A stretch of 64,000 nt of DNA from Clostridiales bacterium mt11 (GCA_001282665.1 LN874947.1:724643-788642), one strand, 5' to 3'; shown: positions 1 to 11,776, numbered from the stretch's first letter. Translations and numbers: made by a program. Notes: generated from the sequence alone by a model not told the origin.

Positions 1-903
1 AATTCTTTCTTCTTCTTCATCGGAATCGACTGCTACCCCTTTTACAGGAGGTATATCAATTGGTGAAGGTAAATAGTCTACTATAGCATCTAATAAAGGT
101 TGAACACCTTTATTTTTATAAGATGATCCACATAATACTGGTGTTATCTCTACTTTAGTTGTAGCAACTCTTATAGCTCTTACTATCTCTTCAGAAGTGA
201 TTTCCTCTCCTTCAAGATATTTAACCATTAAATCCTCATCATGTTCAGCAATATTTTCCAACAAATGTTCTCTATATTCATTGGCTAAATCTTTTAAATC
301 TTCAGGTATATCAACTATTTCTATATCTTGACCAAGATCATCATTATAAATTCTGGCATTCATATTAACTAAGTCTACGACACCTCTGAAGTTGTCTTCT
401 TTTCCAATGGGTATTTGTATGGGGACTGGGTTAGCTTTAAGTCTATCTTTTATCATATTTACTGCGTTAAAGAAATCTGCTCCAATGATATCCATCTTAT
501 TGACGAAAGCCATTCGAGGAACATGATACTTATCAGCTTGCCTCCAAACTGTTTCTGATTGAGGTTCTACTCCTCCTTTGGCGCAAAATACTGCTACTGC
601 TCCATCAAGAATTCTAAGAGACCTCTCAACCTCTACAGTAAAATCCACGTGCCCTGGTGTGTCAATAACATTAATCCTATGTCCTTTCCAGTGACATGTG
701 GTAGCAGCAGATGTTATAGTTATTCCTCTTTCCTGTTCTTGTTCCATCCAATCCATCTGCGCAGCACCCTCGTGGGTTTCTCCTAGTTTGTGAATTTTTC
801 CAGTATAAAACAATATCCTCTCTGTGGTAGTTGTTTTTCCTGCATCTATATGAGCCATTATTCCTATGTTTCGTATTTTCTCTAATGGAAATTCTCTGGG
901 CAC
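1..903 (-). CDS. fusA: Elongation factor G, N-terminal part (cut by window edge)
   Basis: Translocation GTPase EF-G, which moves tRNA and mRNA through the ribosome. The first 301 codons are present; the rest lies before base 1. Translation starts at a GTG (901-903) preceded by GGAGG at about 7 nt spacing, and reads [20 protein letters not shown] followed by [10 protein letters not shown], the P-loop, then the switch and DTPGHVDF G3 region. It is the last gene seen of the rpsL-rpsG-fusA block, 56 nt after rpsG. Another EF-G-like gene lies at 36243-38306; this copy sits in the classical str operon and is therefore the housekeeping factor. Confident. Confidence 0.96.
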   Translation of the reverse strand, partial: MPREFPLEKIRNIGIMAHIDAGKTTTTERILFYTGKIHKLGETHEGAAQMDWMEQEQERGITITSAATTCHWKGHRINVIDTPGHVDFTVEVERSLRILDGAVAVFCAKGGVEPQSETVWRQADKYHVPRMAFVNKMDIIGADFFNAVNMIKDRLKANPVPIQIPIGKEDNFRGVVDLVNMNARIYNDDLGQDIEIVDIPEDLKDLANEYREHLLENIAEHDEDLMVKYLEGEEITSEEIVRAIRVATTKVEITPVLCGSSYKNKGVQPLLDAIVDYLPSPIDIPPVKGVAVDSDEEEERI

Positions 904-959
904 AATACTTCCTCCTTCCTGATTCTACGTCCCCTTTTACACTTTCTACTATTAGCAAA

Positions 960-1430
960 CTACCATCTGTAATGTGCGAATGCCTTGTTTGCTTCTGCCA
1001 TCTTGTGTGTTTCTTCTCTTTTCTTAACACTTGCACCAGTGTTATTAGCTGCGTCCATTATTTCTTTAGCTAATCTTTCAATCATTGTATTTTCACCTCT
1101 AGCCCTTGAATAACGAACAAGCCAACGAAGACCTAAAGTTTCTCTTCTCTCTGGTCTAACTTCTACTGGAACTTGATATGTTGCTCCACCAATACGTCTT
1201 GCTTTAACTTCCAATACTGGCATTATGTTGTTCATGGCTTTATAGAATACTTCTAATGGTTCTTCACCAGTTTTTTCTTCTATATAATCAAATGCTCCAT
1301 ATACAATACCTTGAGCAGTTCCTCTTTTACCATCAAGCATGATATTGTTTATAAGTTTTGTTACAATTAAATCATTGTATATAGGATCTGGTGTTACTTC
1401 TCTTTTTGCTATATATCCTTTTCTTGGCAC
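960..1430 (-). CDS. rpsG: 30S ribosomal protein S7
   Basis: Primary 16S rRNA-binding protein of the small-subunit head. I chose the GTG at 1428-1430: it gives [12 protein letters not shown] and exactly 156 residues, the usual family length, and has GGAGGG about 7 nt upstream. The in-frame ATG 24 codons earlier would add an unrelated tail and lacks support. Conserved stretches include [19 protein letters not shown] and the C-terminal [18 protein letters not shown]. It lies between rpsL and fusA in the str operon, same strand. Confidence 0.97.
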   Translation of the reverse strand: MPRKGYIAKREVTPDPIYNDLIVTKLINNIMLDGKRGTAQGIVYGAFDYIEEKTGEEPLEVFYKAMNNIMPVLEVKARRIGGATYQVPVEVRPERRETLGLRWLVRYSRARGENTMIERLAKEIMDAANNTGASVKKREETHKMAEANKAFAHYRW

Positions 1431-1551
1431 TTTGCTTCCCTCCTTAACTATAAAAAGTAGATTCATTGGTACTCGACAGCTTTGTTCTGCCGTTGTGCAC
1501 ATAAATGCATCTATATATTAATTGGAATAATTCCATTGCATTTTCGCACAA

Positions 1552-1968
1552 TTATTTTTTCTTAGGCTTTTTAGCCCCATATTTGGATCTAGATTGCATT
1601 CTTCCATCTACTCCAGCAGCATCTAAAGTACCTCTTACAATATGGTACCTAACACCTGGAAGGTCCTTAACTCTTCCACCTCTTATTAGAACAACACTAT
1701 GTTCTTGTAAGTTGTGTCCTATACCAGGTATATATGCAGTAACTTCTACCCCATTTGTAAGTCTAACTTTTGCTGTCTTTCTTAAAGCTGAGTTAGGTTT
1801 CTTAGGTGTAACAGTTCTAACAGATGTACAAACACCTCTCTTTTGTGGTGAATTAACAGTAGTTATATTCTTTTTTAAAGAGTTATAGTTGACACCTAGT
1901 GCTGGGGATTTGGATTTATATACAACCTTTTTCCTACCTTTCCTAATCAACTGATTGATTGTTGGCAT
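1552..1968 (-). CDS. rpsL: 30S ribosomal protein S12
   Basis: Decoding-centre protein of the small subunit. Starts [15 protein letters not shown] with an AGGAGG site just upstream; 138 residues, normal length. Contains [16 protein letters not shown] and [15 protein letters not shown], so both lysines whose substitution gives streptomycin resistance are the wild-type residues. Only 27 nt separate it from the upstream L7Ae-like gene, so it is probably co-transcribed with rpoBC and that gene. Basic C-terminus ends in KKPKKK. Confidence 0.98.
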   Translation of the reverse strand: MPTINQLIRKGRKKVVYKSKSPALGVNYNSLKKNITTVNSPQKRGVCTSVRTVTPKKPNSALRKTAKVRLTNGVEVTAYIPGIGHNLQEHSVVLIRGGRVKDLPGVRYHIVRGTLDAAGVDGRMQSRSKYGAKKPKKK

Positions 1969-1995
1969 AATTGCACCTCCTTTTATTCCAAAGTA

Positions 1996-2238
1996 TTATT
2001 TTAATAATGCAGCGCTAGCTGCACTAACATCAATGTTACAAGCTTCGCCTAATTTCTTCATGGATTCAACATATGTTATTTTAATTTGATTTTCATTACA
2101 TATTGTGGCTATTTCATTTATTATCTTCTTTTCTGCATCTCTTGCAATGTATACCATTTCCACTTTTCCATTGGCTAATGCCCTTTTTACTTGTTTAGTT
2201 CCAACTACTTTATTGTCTGTGTTCAATCTATATACCAT
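1996..2238 (-). CDS. rplGB: L7Ae/L30e-like K-turn RNA-binding protein (YbxF/RplGB type)
   Basis: Eighty-residue L7Ae-fold protein. The family binds kink-turn RNA and in Bacillus subtilis the equivalent gene (ybxF) is likewise between rpoC and rpsL. Seen here: GTKQVKRALANGKVEMVYIA, typical of the L7Ae RNA-binding strand-helix, and the C-terminal SAASAALLK. GGAGGAGG precedes the ATG. An unusually strong hairpin (2268-2303) lies just before its Shine-Dalgarno. Role in the ribosome is inferred from family and position; symbol assigned by synteny. Confidence 0.88.
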   Translation of the reverse strand: MVYRLNTDNKVVGTKQVKRALANGKVEMVYIARDAEKKIINEIATICNENQIKITYVESMKKLGEACNIDVSAASAALLK

Positions 2239-2267
2239 ATAAGTTTCCTCCTCCTTTTGAACATTTT

Positions 2268-2303
2268 AAAGATTATGTGGACATATTCATCCACATAATC
2301 TTT
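2268..2303 (-). promoter_or_regulatory. 14-bp perfect hairpin in the rpoC to L7Ae-like gene gap
   Basis: The arms 2268-2281 and 2290-2303 are exact reverse complements (14 bp) around an 8-nt loop. On the minus-strand transcript it lies after the rpoC stop and ends about 20 nt before the next Shine-Dalgarno. No U-run follows, so it is not an ordinary intrinsic terminator; an RNA processing or stability element is more likely. Function is inferred. Confidence 0.6.
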
Positions 2304-2351
2304 ATGCCATCAAGAGTCCACTTTAAATTTACACACTAATACATTTTATCA

Positions 2352-5300
2352 TCAGTTATTTTCACTGTCAATATTATTTTCATCATAGATATCCATTTCT
2401 TCTTCATCTTCATAAACTATATCTATATTTTTATATCTTCTCATTCCTGTTCCAGCAGGAATGAGTTTACCAATTATTACATTCTCTTTTAATCCTATAA
2501 GATTATCTTCTTTACCTTTTATAGCTGCTTCTGTTAATACTCTAGTAGTTTCTTGGAAAGAAGCTGCTGAAAGGAAAGATTCAGTTGCTAATGAAGCTTT
2601 GGTTATTCCAAGAAGTGTTCTCCTACCTACTGCAGGTTTCCCACCAGATTCTGAAATCTCTTTGTTTATATCTTCAAAGTCATAAAGATTTACTAAACTT
2701 CCTGGTAGTAAATCCGTATCTCCCGAATCTTCTACCTTAACCTTGCCTAACATCTGTCTTACAATTACCTCTATATGTTTATCGTCTATATCTACACCTT
2801 GAAGTCTATAAACTCTCTGAACTTCTTTAACCAAGTAGGCTTGAACTCCATGGACTCCTTTAATCTTCAATATATCATGAGGATTTACAGAACCCTCCGT
2901 TATCTCATCTCCTGCTTCTACGAAATCTCCTGTTCTTACTTTTAACCTAGAACCATATGTTATGCTATATGCCTTACTATCTCCGTCCTTGGATGTAACA
3001 ATAACTTCTTTCTTCTTCTTGGTTTCATTTATACTTATTTGTCCTGATATCTCAGAGATAATAGCAAGCCCTTTAGGTTTCCTAGCTTCAAATAGCTCTT
3101 CAACCCTTGGCAAACCTTGTGTAATATCGGCTCCTGCAACTCCGCCAGTATGGAATGTACGCATTGTAAGCTGAGTTCCAGGTTCTCCTATAGACTGAGC
3201 CGCAATGGTTCCTACTGCTTCTCCTACATTTACTGGTTTTCCTGTAGCTAGGTTTCTTCCATAACATTTAGCACATACTCCATGACGAGTCTTACAGCCT
3301 AACACGGATCTAACTTTAACTTCTTCTATTCCTACATCTTGTATCATTTCAGCTGTATCTTCTGAAATCATCTCATCTTTTGCTACGATAATCTTATTGT
3401 CCTTAGGATCTATGATATCTTCAACAGCATACCTGCCAATTATTCTATCTTTTAATTCTTCTATAACTTCTCTGCCGTCTTTAAATGCTTTTATCGAGAA
3501 ATATTGATCTGTGTTACAATCCTCTTCTCTTACAATAACATCTTGGCTAACGTCTACTAGTCTTCTAGTCAAGTAACCAGAGTCAGCAGTTCTTAATGCA
3601 GTATCTGCCAATCCCTTTCTGGAACCATGAGTAGATATAAAGAACTCTAATACATCTAGTCCTTCTCTAAAGTTAGATTTTATAGGAATTTCTATGGTCT
3701 TTCCAGAAGCACTGGCCATCAATCCCCTCATACCTGCTAACTGTCTAATTTGGTTTTTACTACCCCTAGCACCTGAATGAGCCATTATATATATGTTGTT
3801 CATAGTGTCCAAACTGCCCATTAAAGTATCTGTAACTTCTTCTGTAGTTCTATTCCATATTTCAATTACTTTTTCATATCTTTCCTCATCGGAAATCAAT
3901 CCTCTTCTATAGGACTTTTCAAATTTATCTACTTCTTCTTCCGCTTTTGCCAATAGCTCAAATTTCTCCTCAGGTACGATAACATCTCCCATACTAATAG
4001 TTATAGCCCCTATTGTAGAATAGTGGAATCCCGTCTCTTTAATATGGTCAAGCACTGCGGCAGTTACTGTATTTCCATGTCTTCTATAACATTTTTCAAT
4101 TATTACTCCTAAAACCTTTTTATCTACTAGTTTATCTATTTCTAATGAATATTTATCTACTTCTCTATCTACAAATCCTAAATCCTGTGGTATATGTTCA
4201 TTAAATATAAATCTTCCTACGGTACTTTCTACAAGATGACCTCTGTCCTCTTCATTTAGTCTTCTTCTTACTTTAACATTTGCATGAATTCCTACATCAC
4301 CGTTATAGTAAGCGTGAAGCATTTCATCATAATCTTTGAATATCTTGCCTTCCCCTTTTTCTCCAGGGTTTTCTACAGTTAAATAATAACTGCCTAAAAC
4401 CATATCCTGTGTAGGAGTGGTGATTGGTTTTCCATCCTTTGGTGCAAGAATATTGTTTACTGATAACATAAGTAATCTTGCTTCCGCTTGTGCTTCTGTA
4501 GACAATGGCACATGGACAGCCATTTGGTCTCCATCAAAGTCTGCATTATAAGCTGTACAAACTAGAGGATGAAGTTTAATAGCCTTTCCTTCTACTAATA
4601 TAGGTTCAAAAGCTTGAATTCCTAACCTATGAAGAGTAGGTGCTCTATTGAGTAGAACAGGGTGGTCTTTTATTACTTCATCTAATACATCCCATACTAC
4701 CGGTTTCATCCTTTCAACCATACGCTTAGCAGATTTTATATTGTGAGCATATCCTTCTTGAACTAATTTCTTCATGACAAAAGGTTTAAACAACTCTAAT
4801 GCCATTTTCTTTGGCAATCCACATTGATAAAACTTCAACTCTGGACCAACTACTATTACAGAACGACCTGAGTAGTCTACACGTTTACCAAGTAAGTTTT
4901 GTCTAAACCTACCTTGTTTACCCTTCAACATATCCGATAAGGATTTTAACGGTCTATTCCCTGGACCTGTTACAGGTCTTCCTCTACGTCCATTGTCTAT
5001 CAATGCATCTACTGCTTCTTGCAACATTCTTTTTTCATTTCTAACTATTATATCTGGTGCACCTAAATCTAACAACCTTTTCAATCTATTGTTTCTATTG
5101 ATAACCCTTCTATAAAGATCGTTTAAATCTGAGGTAGCAAATCTACCTCCGTCTAATTGTACCATAGGTCTTAAGTCTGGTGGAATAACTGGAATAACAT
5201 CGAGTATCATCCACTCTGGTCTATTTCCTGACTGTCTAAAGGCTTCTACAACTTCAAGTCGCCTTATAATCCTAACCTTTTTTTGTCCCGTAGCATCTTT

Positions 5301-5885
5301 AAGTTGCAATCTCAAATCTTTTGCTTCTTTATCTAAATCGATAGCAGCAAGAAGTTCTTTTATGGCTTCTGCTCCCATTAGAGCTCTAAACTTATTGCCA
5401 TATTTTTCTTGAGCTTCCCTATATTCTGGCTCGGATAACAACTGTTTCTCATATAATGAAGTATCTCCGCCATCTATTACAATATAGGATGCAAAATAAA
5501 GTACCTTTTCTAATGATCTAGGGGACATATCTAAGATAAGACCCATTCTACTTGGGATACCCTTAAAATACCAAATATGGGATACAGGGGCTGCTAATTC
5601 AATATGCCCCATTCTTTCCCTTCTTACCTTAGATTTAGTTACTTCAACTCCACATCGGTCACAGACTACACCTTTGTATCTAACTCTTTTGTATTTCCCA
5701 CAATGACATTCCCAGTCCTTTGTAGGTCCAAATATTTTTTCACAGAAGAGCCCTTCTTTTTCTGGTTTTAAAGTCCTATAATTTATAGTTTCTGGTTTCT
5801 TTACTTCTCCTTTTGACCATTGTCTTATTTTTTCTGGAGATGCAAGACCAATTTTCATTGAATCAAATGTATTTAATTCAAACAA
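2352..5885 (-). CDS. rpoC: DNA-directed RNA polymerase subunit beta-prime
   Basis: Catalytic clamp subunit of RNA polymerase, 1177 residues as in other Firmicutes. The N-terminal zinc ribbon cysteines (CHCGKYK ... CDRCGVEV, about residues 60-78), the active-site loop [12 protein letters not shown] near residue 450, and the second zinc site ([13 protein letters not shown]) are all present. The start is TTG (5883-5885), preceded by AAGGAG held in a small hairpin (see 5883-5901). It follows rpoB by 44 nt. The C-terminus is acidic ([14 protein letters not shown]). Nothing essential is missing. Confidence 0.98.
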   Translation of the reverse strand: MFELNTFDSMKIGLASPEKIRQWSKGEVKKPETINYRTLKPEKEGLFCEKIFGPTKDWECHCGKYKRVRYKGVVCDRCGVEVTKSKVRRERMGHIELAAPVSHIWYFKGIPSRMGLILDMSPRSLEKVLYFASYIVIDGGDTSLYEKQLLSEPEYREAQEKYGNKFRALMGAEAIKELLAAIDLDKEAKDLRLQLKDATGQKKVRIIRRLEVVEAFRQSGNRPEWMILDVIPVIPPDLRPMVQLDGGRFATSDLNDLYRRVINRNNRLKRLLDLGAPDIIVRNEKRMLQEAVDALIDNGRRGRPVTGPGNRPLKSLSDMLKGKQGRFRQNLLGKRVDYSGRSVIVVGPELKFYQCGLPKKMALELFKPFVMKKLVQEGYAHNIKSAKRMVERMKPVVWDVLDEVIKDHPVLLNRAPTLHRLGIQAFEPILVEGKAIKLHPLVCTAYNADFDGDQMAVHVPLSTEAQAEARLLMLSVNNILAPKDGKPITTPTQDMVLGSYYLTVENPGEKGEGKIFKDYDEMLHAYYNGDVGIHANVKVRRRLNEEDRGHLVESTVGRFIFNEHIPQDLGFVDREVDKYSLEIDKLVDKKVLGVIIEKCYRRHGNTVTAAVLDHIKETGFHYSTIGAITISMGDVIVPEEKFELLAKAEEEVDKFEKSYRRGLISDEERYEKVIEIWNRTTEEVTDTLMGSLDTMNNIYIMAHSGARGSKNQIRQLAGMRGLMASASGKTIEIPIKSNFREGLDVLEFFISTHGSRKGLADTALRTADSGYLTRRLVDVSQDVIVREEDCNTDQYFSIKAFKDGREVIEELKDRIIGRYAVEDIIDPKDNKIIVAKDEMISEDTAEMIQDVGIEEVKVRSVLGCKTRHGVCAKCYGRNLATGKPVNVGEAVGTIAAQSIGEPGTQLTMRTFHTGGVAGADITQGLPRVEELFEARKPKGLAIISEISGQISINETKKKKEVIVTSKDGDSKAYSITYGSRLKVRTGDFVEAGDEITEGSVNPHDILKIKGVHGVQAYLVKEVQRVYRLQGVDIDDKHIEVIVRQMLGKVKVEDSGDTDLLPGSLVNLYDFEDINKEISESGGKPAVGRRTLLGITKASLATESFLSAASFQETTRVLTEAAIKGKEDNLIGLKENVIIGKLIPAGTGMRRYKNIDIVYEDEEEMDIYDENNIDSENN

Positions 5886-5901
5886 GGAGCTTTCTCTCCT
5901 T
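5883..5901 (-). promoter_or_regulatory. Hairpin covering the rpoC Shine-Dalgarno
   Basis: On the minus strand the rpoC ribosome site reads AAGGAG-AGAAAG-CTCCTT followed by G, so the Shine-Dalgarno can pair perfectly (6 bp) with sequence running into the TTG start. Ribosomes finishing rpoB end about 30 nt upstream and could open it, so translational coupling of beta and beta-prime is a reasonable inference. The pairing is seen directly; the function is not. Confidence 0.5.
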
Positions 5902-5929
5902 TCTATAATAAAGTTCTTAAAAAAACTAC

Positions 5930-8900
5930 TTAAAACTCGTCATCATCTTCATCATCTTCATCTAAATCTTCATCATCGTCTATAATGAATCTACTATTTA
6001 ATTTATCATCACTATCTTCATCATCGTCATCTAAGAATCTATCTTCAATTAAATCATCACCCATTAATTCTAAATCTTCTACATCGTCATCAACAGATTC
6101 TTTAATTTCAATTTCGTCATCTTCTTCAGATAATACCTTTACATCTAAAGCCAAACTTTGTAGCTCTTTTATTAAAACCTTGAAGGATTCTGGGACTCCT
6201 GGTTCTGGAATGTTTTCTCCTTTTACAATCGCTTCATAAGTCTTTACTCTTCCTACTACGTCATCAGATTTTACAGTCAATATTTCTTGTAGAGTATGGG
6301 CAGCTCCATAAGCCTCTAATGCCCAAACCTCCATTTCTCCAAACCTTTGTCCTCCAAACTGAGCCTTACCTCCAAGAGGTTGTTGAGTAACAAGAGAATA
6401 TGGTCCAGTGGATCTAGCATGAATTTTATCATCTACTAAATGGTGTAACTTTAACATATACATATATCCTACAGTTACAGGATTGTTGAAAAATTCTCCA
6501 CTCCTTCCATCCCTCAATTGAATCTTACCATTACCAGGATATCCTGCTTCTGTAAGAGCATCTATTATATCCTGATCGCTAGCTCCATCAAATACTGGTG
6601 TAGCTACATGCCATCCTAATTTCTTAGCTGCTAAACCTAGATGTACTTCTAAAACTTGACCTAAGTTCATACGAGAAGGTACACCTAGAGGATTAAGAAC
6701 TATTTCTACTGGGGTTCCGTCTGGAAGATATGGCATATCTTCTTCAGGTAGTATTCGAGATACAACACCTTTATTTCCATGACGACCACACATTTTATCT
6801 CCTACATTTATCTTCCTCTTAGTAGCTACATATACCCTTACCATCTGATTTACTCCAGGCGGCAATTCATCTCCATTTTCTCTAGAAAATATCTTTACAT
6901 CTACAATTATACCAGCTTCACCATGAGGAACTCTTAAGGAAGTATCTCTAACTTCTCTTGCTTTTTCACCAAATATAGCCCTTAGAAGTCGTTCCTCTGC
7001 TGTTAACTCCGTTTCACCTTTTGGTGTCACTTTTCCTACTAATATATCTCCTGATTTTACTTCAGCCCCAATTCTGATAATTCCCTGCTCATCTAAATCC
7101 TTAAGCATATCGTCACCAACATTAGGAATATCCCTTGTAATCTCTTCTGGTCCTAATTTTGTATCCCTAGATTCTGATTCATATTCTTCAATATGAATTG
7201 AGGTTAAAGTATCTTCAATAACCAATTTTTCATTTATCAGTATAGCATCTTCATAGTTATAGCCTTCCCAAGTCATAAAAGCAACTAGAAGATTTTTTCC
7301 TAAAGCAATTTCACCTAACTCTGTACTAGGTCCATCTGCAATAACTTGACCTTTTTCTATTTTTTCATTTTTTTCGACTATTGGTCTTTGGTTAATGGTA
7401 GTTCCTTGATTAGATCGTTTAAACTTAAGTAATCTGTATTTATCAATTTGTCCATCTTCATTTCGTTTTATTAATATCTCATCTGAACTGACCTTAGTTA
7501 CAATTCCTGAATTTTTAGCTACTATTACAACTCCCGAGTCCTTTGCTGCCTTATACTCTATACCAGTTCCAATTACAGGAGCTTCGGTTTTTAGTAGGGG
7601 TACAGCTTGCCTCTGCATGTTTGCCCCCATTAAAGCTCTATTAGCATCATCATTTTCCAAGAAAGGAATCATAGCCGTACCTACGGATACAATCTGTTTA
7701 GGCGAAACGTCCATATAATCTACTTCATTACTAGGATATATATCTATTGCTCCTTCTTTACCTCGAGCAATTACCCTTTTGTTTATAAACCTGCCCTCTG
7801 CATCTAATTTTTCATTAGATTGGGCGATGATAAACTCATCTTCTACATCGGCAGTTAAATATTCAATTTGGTTTAATACTACTCCTCTTTCCTTATCCAC
7901 TTTTCTATAAGGTGCTTCAATAAATCCATATTCATTAATTCTTGCATAGGTGGTTAAAGATGTAATTAAGCCAATGTTTGGTCCCTCAGGTGTTTCGATA
8001 GGACACATTCTTCCATAGTGAGAATGATGCACGTCTCTTACTTCAAAACCTGCCCTGTCCCTACTTAATCCGCCAGGTCCTAATGCTGACATTCTTCTTT
8101 TATGAGTTAATTCTGCTAAGGGATTGGTTTGATCCATAAATTGAGATAACTGGCTGCTGCCAAAAAATTCTTTTATAGATGCAACTACTGGTCTAATGTT
8201 GATTAAAGCTTGAGGAGTTGCTACATCTATATCTTGGATTGTCATTCTTTCTCTAACAACCCTCTCCATTCTAGATAATCCTATTCTGAATTGATTTTGT
8301 AAAAGCTCTCCAACAGAACGTAATCTTCTATTTCCTAAGTGATCTATATCATCTGTCATACCTACTTCATTGAATAGGTTGAATTCATAATTTATACTTG
8401 CAATTATATCATCATGAATAATATGCTTTGGAGATAAATCCCTGATTCTTTCGTTAATTGCTTCTTTTAATTCTTCAGGGTCATCATAGGCATCCATTAG
8501 TTCTTTCATAACAGGATAGTAAACTTTTTCTTTTAACCTAATCTCTTCAAGAGAAAATGGCAAATCAAAAGCTTTTATATCAACAAAATGGTTACCTATT
8601 ACTCGAACTACCTTGCCATCCTCTAGCATAACATCAACACGATTTATGCCGCTATTTTCAATTTCTATAGCCTTTGCTCTTGTGATCTTTTCACCTTGAG
8701 CTACGAATAATTCTCCTGTTTCTTCATCTTGAATATCTTCTGCTGCTCTTTTTCCTACAATCCTATTATATAAGGCTAATTTTTTATTGAATTTATATCT
8801 TCCAACCTTTGCTAAATCATATCTCTTAGGGTCAAAAAATAAATTGTTTAATAAAGACCTTGCACTATCTACAGTAGGAGGTTCTCCCGGTCTCAATCTT

Positions 8901-9610
8901 TTATATATCTCAATTAAAGCTTCTTCCTCGGTGCTAGTATTATCTTTTTCTAATGTCTTTAATACTTGTTCTGTTTCTCCTAAAACATCTATTATCTCTG
9001 CATCGGATTTGAATTCTAATGCTCTTAAAAGTGTAGTAACGGTTAATTTTCTAGTCCTATCAATTCTAACATAGACTATATCATTAGAATCTGATTCATA
9101 TTCTAACCATGCTCCCCTATTAGGGATAACCGTTGATGAATAAAGTCTTTTTCCTACTTTATCGATTTCTTGAGCAAAATATACTCCTGGAGATCTTACT
9201 AACTGGCTTACTACTACCCTTTCCGCTCCATTGATAATAAATGTTCCTTTCTCTGTCATTAGAGGGAAATCTCCCATAAACACTTCTTGCTCTTTTACTT
9301 CTCCAGTTTCCTTATTTATAAGCCGTACCTTTACCTTAAGTGGTGCTGAGAAATTTGCATCCCTTTCTCTTGCTTCATCTTCGTCATATTTTGGTTCTTC
9401 ATTAATATAATAATCTACAAACTCCAAGATTAAATTCCCAGTATAGTCTTGTATAGGGGAAATATCCTCAAATACTTCTTTTAGTCCCTCATCTAAGAAC
9501 CATTCATAAGAACTTCTTTGTACTTCAATTAAATCCGGTAAATCTAATACTTCATCAATACGTGAATAACTCATCCTGACTCGTTTTCCGTATGTAACAG
9601 GATGTACCAT
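5930..9610 (-). CDS. rpoB: DNA-directed RNA polymerase subunit beta
   Basis: Catalytic beta subunit, 1226 residues. The rifampicin pocket near residues 487-515 reads [20 protein letters not shown] then [12 protein letters not shown], the wild-type pattern. Also present are [18 protein letters not shown] and the C-terminal [20 protein letters not shown]. About 60 residues at the C-terminus are extremely Asp/Glu-rich, as in several Firmicutes. Start ATG with AGGGG about 10 nt upstream. It has its own strong promoter after an rplL-side terminator and is followed closely by rpoC. Confidence 0.98.
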   Translation of the reverse strand: MVHPVTYGKRVRMSYSRIDEVLDLPDLIEVQRSSYEWFLDEGLKEVFEDISPIQDYTGNLILEFVDYYINEEPKYDEDEARERDANFSAPLKVKVRLINKETGEVKEQEVFMGDFPLMTEKGTFIINGAERVVVSQLVRSPGVYFAQEIDKVGKRLYSSTVIPNRGAWLEYESDSNDIVYVRIDRTRKLTVTTLLRALEFKSDAEIIDVLGETEQVLKTLEKDNTSTEEEALIEIYKRLRPGEPPTVDSARSLLNNLFFDPKRYDLAKVGRYKFNKKLALYNRIVGKRAAEDIQDEETGELFVAQGEKITRAKAIEIENSGINRVDVMLEDGKVVRVIGNHFVDIKAFDLPFSLEEIRLKEKVYYPVMKELMDAYDDPEELKEAINERIRDLSPKHIIHDDIIASINYEFNLFNEVGMTDDIDHLGNRRLRSVGELLQNQFRIGLSRMERVVRERMTIQDIDVATPQALINIRPVVASIKEFFGSSQLSQFMDQTNPLAELTHKRRMSALGPGGLSRDRAGFEVRDVHHSHYGRMCPIETPEGPNIGLITSLTTYARINEYGFIEAPYRKVDKERGVVLNQIEYLTADVEDEFIIAQSNEKLDAEGRFINKRVIARGKEGAIDIYPSNEVDYMDVSPKQIVSVGTAMIPFLENDDANRALMGANMQRQAVPLLKTEAPVIGTGIEYKAAKDSGVVIVAKNSGIVTKVSSDEILIKRNEDGQIDKYRLLKFKRSNQGTTINQRPIVEKNEKIEKGQVIADGPSTELGEIALGKNLLVAFMTWEGYNYEDAILINEKLVIEDTLTSIHIEEYESESRDTKLGPEEITRDIPNVGDDMLKDLDEQGIIRIGAEVKSGDILVGKVTPKGETELTAEERLLRAIFGEKAREVRDTSLRVPHGEAGIIVDVKIFSRENGDELPPGVNQMVRVYVATKRKINVGDKMCGRHGNKGVVSRILPEEDMPYLPDGTPVEIVLNPLGVPSRMNLGQVLEVHLGLAAKKLGWHVATPVFDGASDQDIIDALTEAGYPGNGKIQLRDGRSGEFFNNPVTVGYMYMLKLHHLVDDKIHARSTGPYSLVTQQPLGGKAQFGGQRFGEMEVWALEAYGAAHTLQEILTVKSDDVVGRVKTYEAIVKGENIPEPGVPESFKVLIKELQSLALDVKVLSEEDDEIEIKESVDDDVEDLELMGDDLIEDRFLDDDDEDSDDKLNSRFIIDDDEDLDEDDEDDDEF

Positions 9611-9759
9611 GCATAATTCACCCCTTATTAAACTAAAATAGCCAAAAGCAAATGGACGCTTTTGGTAAAGCTTGCCAAAGTAAATATATTATAATATTGC
9701 CATATTATTGATATTTTATACAGAAAGGCAGTATTTTTCCTTTATTATAGCATCTTCAT

Positions 9760-9788
9760 ATACTACCATAGTGTAGTTTACATGTCAA
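9760..9788 (-). promoter_or_regulatory. Sigma-A promoter of rpoBC
   Basis: Minus strand: TTGACA (9783-9788), exactly 17 bp, then TAGTAT (9760-9765). A second TATAAT lies a little downstream. It sits between the rplL terminator and rpoB and leaves a leader of roughly 140 nt with short inverted repeats. Seen in sequence; activity inferred. Confidence 0.75.
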
Positions 9789-9837
9789 GTACTTTTATTC
9801 TAATTTTTTTATTTTAGTCTATTTATATAAACAACAA

Positions 9838-9872
9838 AAAAGGCTTTCTTTTTACGAAAGCCTTTTTTATAC
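9838..9872 (-). terminator. Intrinsic terminator/attenuator after rplL
   Basis: Minus strand: AAAAAAGGCTTTCG, short loop, GAAAGCCTTTTTT. Placed 10-40 nt after the rplL stop and before the rpoB promoter, so it should lower readthrough from the L10/L12 genes into rpoBC, a common arrangement that balances ribosomal protein against polymerase output. Confidence 0.85.
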
Positions 9873-9882
9873 TTTTTAGTTC

Positions 9883-10266
9883 TTACTTTAATTCTACACC
9901 TGCTCCTACTTCTTCTAATTTAGCTTTAATTTCATCAGCTTCTTCTTTAGAAGCTCCTTCTTTTATAGCCTTTGGTGCATTATCAACTAAATCTTTAGCT
10001 TCTTTTAATCCTAATCCAGTTATTTCTCTAACTGCTTTTATAACTTTGATTTTTTCTTGTCCAGCACTTGTTAAAACAACATCAAATTCTGATTTTTCTT
10101 CTGCTGCTGGTGCTGCGCCTGCTGCTGGTGCTGCTGCAACTGCTGCTACTGGTGCTGCTGCACTAACTCCAAATTCTTCTTCTAATGCTTTTACTAATTC
10201 TGATAATTCTAATACAGTTAAATTCTTAACTTCTTCAATTAAATTTAATACTTTTTCACTTGCCAT
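9883..10266 (-). CDS. rplL: 50S ribosomal protein L7/L12
   Basis: Stalk protein that recruits translation factor GTPases. 127 residues: N-terminal dimerisation helix ([20 protein letters not shown]), an Ala/Pro-rich flexible hinge (about residues 35-57), then the C-terminal factor-binding domain with [26 protein letters not shown] precedes the ATG. Only 46 nt from rplJ, so co-expressed with L10. Length and domains are normal. Confidence 0.98.
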   Translation of the reverse strand: MASEKVLNLIEEVKNLTVLELSELVKALEEEFGVSAAAPVAAVAAAPAAGAAPAAEEKSEFDVVLTSAGQEKIKVIKAVREITGLGLKEAKDLVDNAPKAIKEGASKEEADEIKAKLEEVGAGVELK

Positions 10267-10312
10267 TTTTATATCCCTCCAAATATTTTCAAAATTTTAC
10301 TTTTACACATGA

Positions 10313-10840
10313 TTATGCTTCTTGTTTTTCTCTTACTGCATTTAATGCATATACGAGGTTTCTAATAGTTCCTTGAAGAACATTAGCAAATCCAGCAATT
10401 GGTGCATTTAATCCACCAAGAGTTTGTGCTATAAGAACTTCCTTTGATGGTAGAGCTGCTAAATCTTTTATTTCTTCTATGCTTATTATCTTACCATCAA
10501 CTATACCAGCTTTAATTTCAAGTTTATCATGATTTTTTGCGAACTCTTCTGTTACTTTAGCCGCTTGAACTGGATCATCAAATCCAAAAGCAACTGCATT
10601 TGGACCAGTTAAATGTTGATTAAACTCTTCAAAACCTGCATCTTTAAAAGCAAATCTCATCATAGTGTTTTTATATACCTTATAATCAACACCAGCTTCT
10701 CTATAATTACGTCTTAATTCAGTAAGTTCTTCTACGTTTAATCCTCTATAGTCTACAAGGACTATACCTTGAGACTTATCAACCTTTTCTTTAATTTCAT
10801 TAACAATTTGCTTTTTTTCCTGTAAGATTTTTTCTTTCAA
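10313..10840 (-). CDS. rplJ: 50S ribosomal protein L10
   Basis: Stalk base protein that carries L7/L12 dimers. The upstream GTG (10847-10849) lies inside the Shine-Dalgarno GGGAGGTG, so the start is more likely the TTG at 10838-10840, 8 nt after GGGAGG; this gives 175 residues. Motifs seen: GIVLVDYRGLNVEELTELR, KVYKNTMMRFAF, LTGPNAVAFGF. It follows a clear L10 leader with attenuator (10873-10990), so autoregulation by the L10-L12 complex is expected. Confidence 0.96.
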   Translation of the reverse strand: MKEKILQEKKQIVNEIKEKVDKSQGIVLVDYRGLNVEELTELRRNYREAGVDYKVYKNTMMRFAFKDAGFEEFNQHLTGPNAVAFGFDDPVQAAKVTEEFAKNHDKLEIKAGIVDGKIISIEEIKDLAALPSKEVLIAQTLGGLNAPIAGFANVLQGTIRNLVYALNAVREKQEA

Positions 10841-10872
10841 CCTTTTCACCTCCCAATAGGTGTTACAAATAA

Positions 10873-10905
10873 AGGTCCCTCCGCAGACACACGGAGAGAC
10901 CTAAT
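10873..10905 (-). terminator. Attenuator hairpin in the rplJ leader
   Basis: Minus strand: GGTCTCTCCG, 8-nt loop, CGGAGGGACC, then TTTATTT. A 10-bp stem with one G-U pair and a U-rich tail, located between the L10-binding fold and the rplJ ribosome site. It would stop transcription of rplJ-rplL when the leader is bound. Confidence 0.75.
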
Positions 10906-10990
10906 CTATACTCAATGAATAGTTTTCAATCTCACCTCGGTAGGAATGTTTTAAACCCATTGGGTTCCTACTGTCTACGGTAGCCTATTT
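10906..10990 (-). promoter_or_regulatory. Ribosomal protein L10 leader RNA
   Basis: The minus-strand leader contains GCTACCGTAGACAGTAGG, an inner hairpin (GAACCCAATGGGTTT), and CATTCCTACCGAGGTGAGA, the conserved kink-turn-like receptor for the L10(L12)4 complex known from Firmicute rplJ leaders. It precedes the attenuator at 10873-10905. The match is by recognisable consensus and position. Confidence 0.85.
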
Positions 10991-11041
10991 AATTAACATA
11001 CAAATTATATCAATAAATATTTTAACTGTCAATAAAATAAT

Positions 11042-11761
11042 CTATTCTTTTTTAGTAATAAATTTATCAACTAATTGTTGTGGATTTATTTTTATTCCAG
11101 GCCCCATTGTGCTTGATAACGCAATGCTCTTCAAATATTTTCCTTTTGCTGCAGCTGGTTTTGCTTTGATTATTGCTTCTATTATTACAGCAAAGTTCTC
11201 TCTTAACTTTTCAGTTCCAAAGGAAACTTTTCCTATAGGTACGTGTATAATACTTTCTTTATCAACTCTATATTCTACTTTACCAGCTTTAATTTCATTT
11301 ACAGCCTTTTCCACCTCAAAAGTAACTGTTCCTGATTTTGGGTTTGGCATTAATCCCTTTGGTCCAAGGATTCTACCAATTCTTCCTACAACTCCCATCA
11401 TGTCAGGGGTAGCAACTACTACATCAAAATCAAGCCATCCTTCATTTTGAATTTTTTGAACAAGCTCTTCGCCGCCGACATAATCTGCTCCAGCCGCTTC
11501 AGCTTCTTTTATTTTTTCTCCTTTTGCAAAAACTAAAACTGTTCTTGTCTTTCCTGTACCATGAGGTAAAACAACTGCTCCCCTCACTTGTTGGTCAGCA
11601 TGTCTTGGGTCTACTCCAAGTCTTACTGAAAGCTCAACAGTTTCATCAAATTTTGCTTTTGCAGTTTGTTGAACTAATTCTATAGCTTCTACTGCATCAT
11701 ATAAATTGTTTCTATCAATTAGCTTAAAGCTATCTTGATACTTCTTACCTCTTTTTGCCAT
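11042..11761 (-). CDS. rplA: 50S ribosomal protein L1
   Basis: L1 stalk protein, involved in release of deacylated tRNA, and a classic translational repressor of its own operon. 239 residues; contains [39 protein letters not shown] and the C-terminal [12 protein letters not shown] with AAGGAGG upstream. The 48-nt gap after rplK holds a hairpin that closely resembles one in front of rplK (see 11777-11802), probably an L1 target. Confidence 0.98.
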   Translation of the reverse strand: MAKRGKKYQDSFKLIDRNNLYDAVEAIELVQQTAKAKFDETVELSVRLGVDPRHADQQVRGAVVLPHGTGKTRTVLVFAKGEKIKEAEAAGADYVGGEELVQKIQNEGWLDFDVVVATPDMMGVVGRIGRILGPKGLMPNPKSGTVTFEVEKAVNEIKAGKVEYRVDKESIIHVPIGKVSFGTEKLRENFAVIIEAIIKAKPAAAKGKYLKSIALSSTMGPGIKINPQQLVDKFITKKE

Positions 11762-11776
11762 AATTAGTACCTCCTT

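Noticed and set aside
5985..6239. Ser-rich open frame opposite the rpoB C-terminus
   Set aside because: It is the complement of the Asp/Glu-rich tail of rpoB (GAT/GAA read backwards as ATC/TTC), not a gene.
1552..9610. Streptomycin or rifampicin resistance alleles in rpsL and rpoB
   Set aside because: Both diagnostic regions read as wild type.
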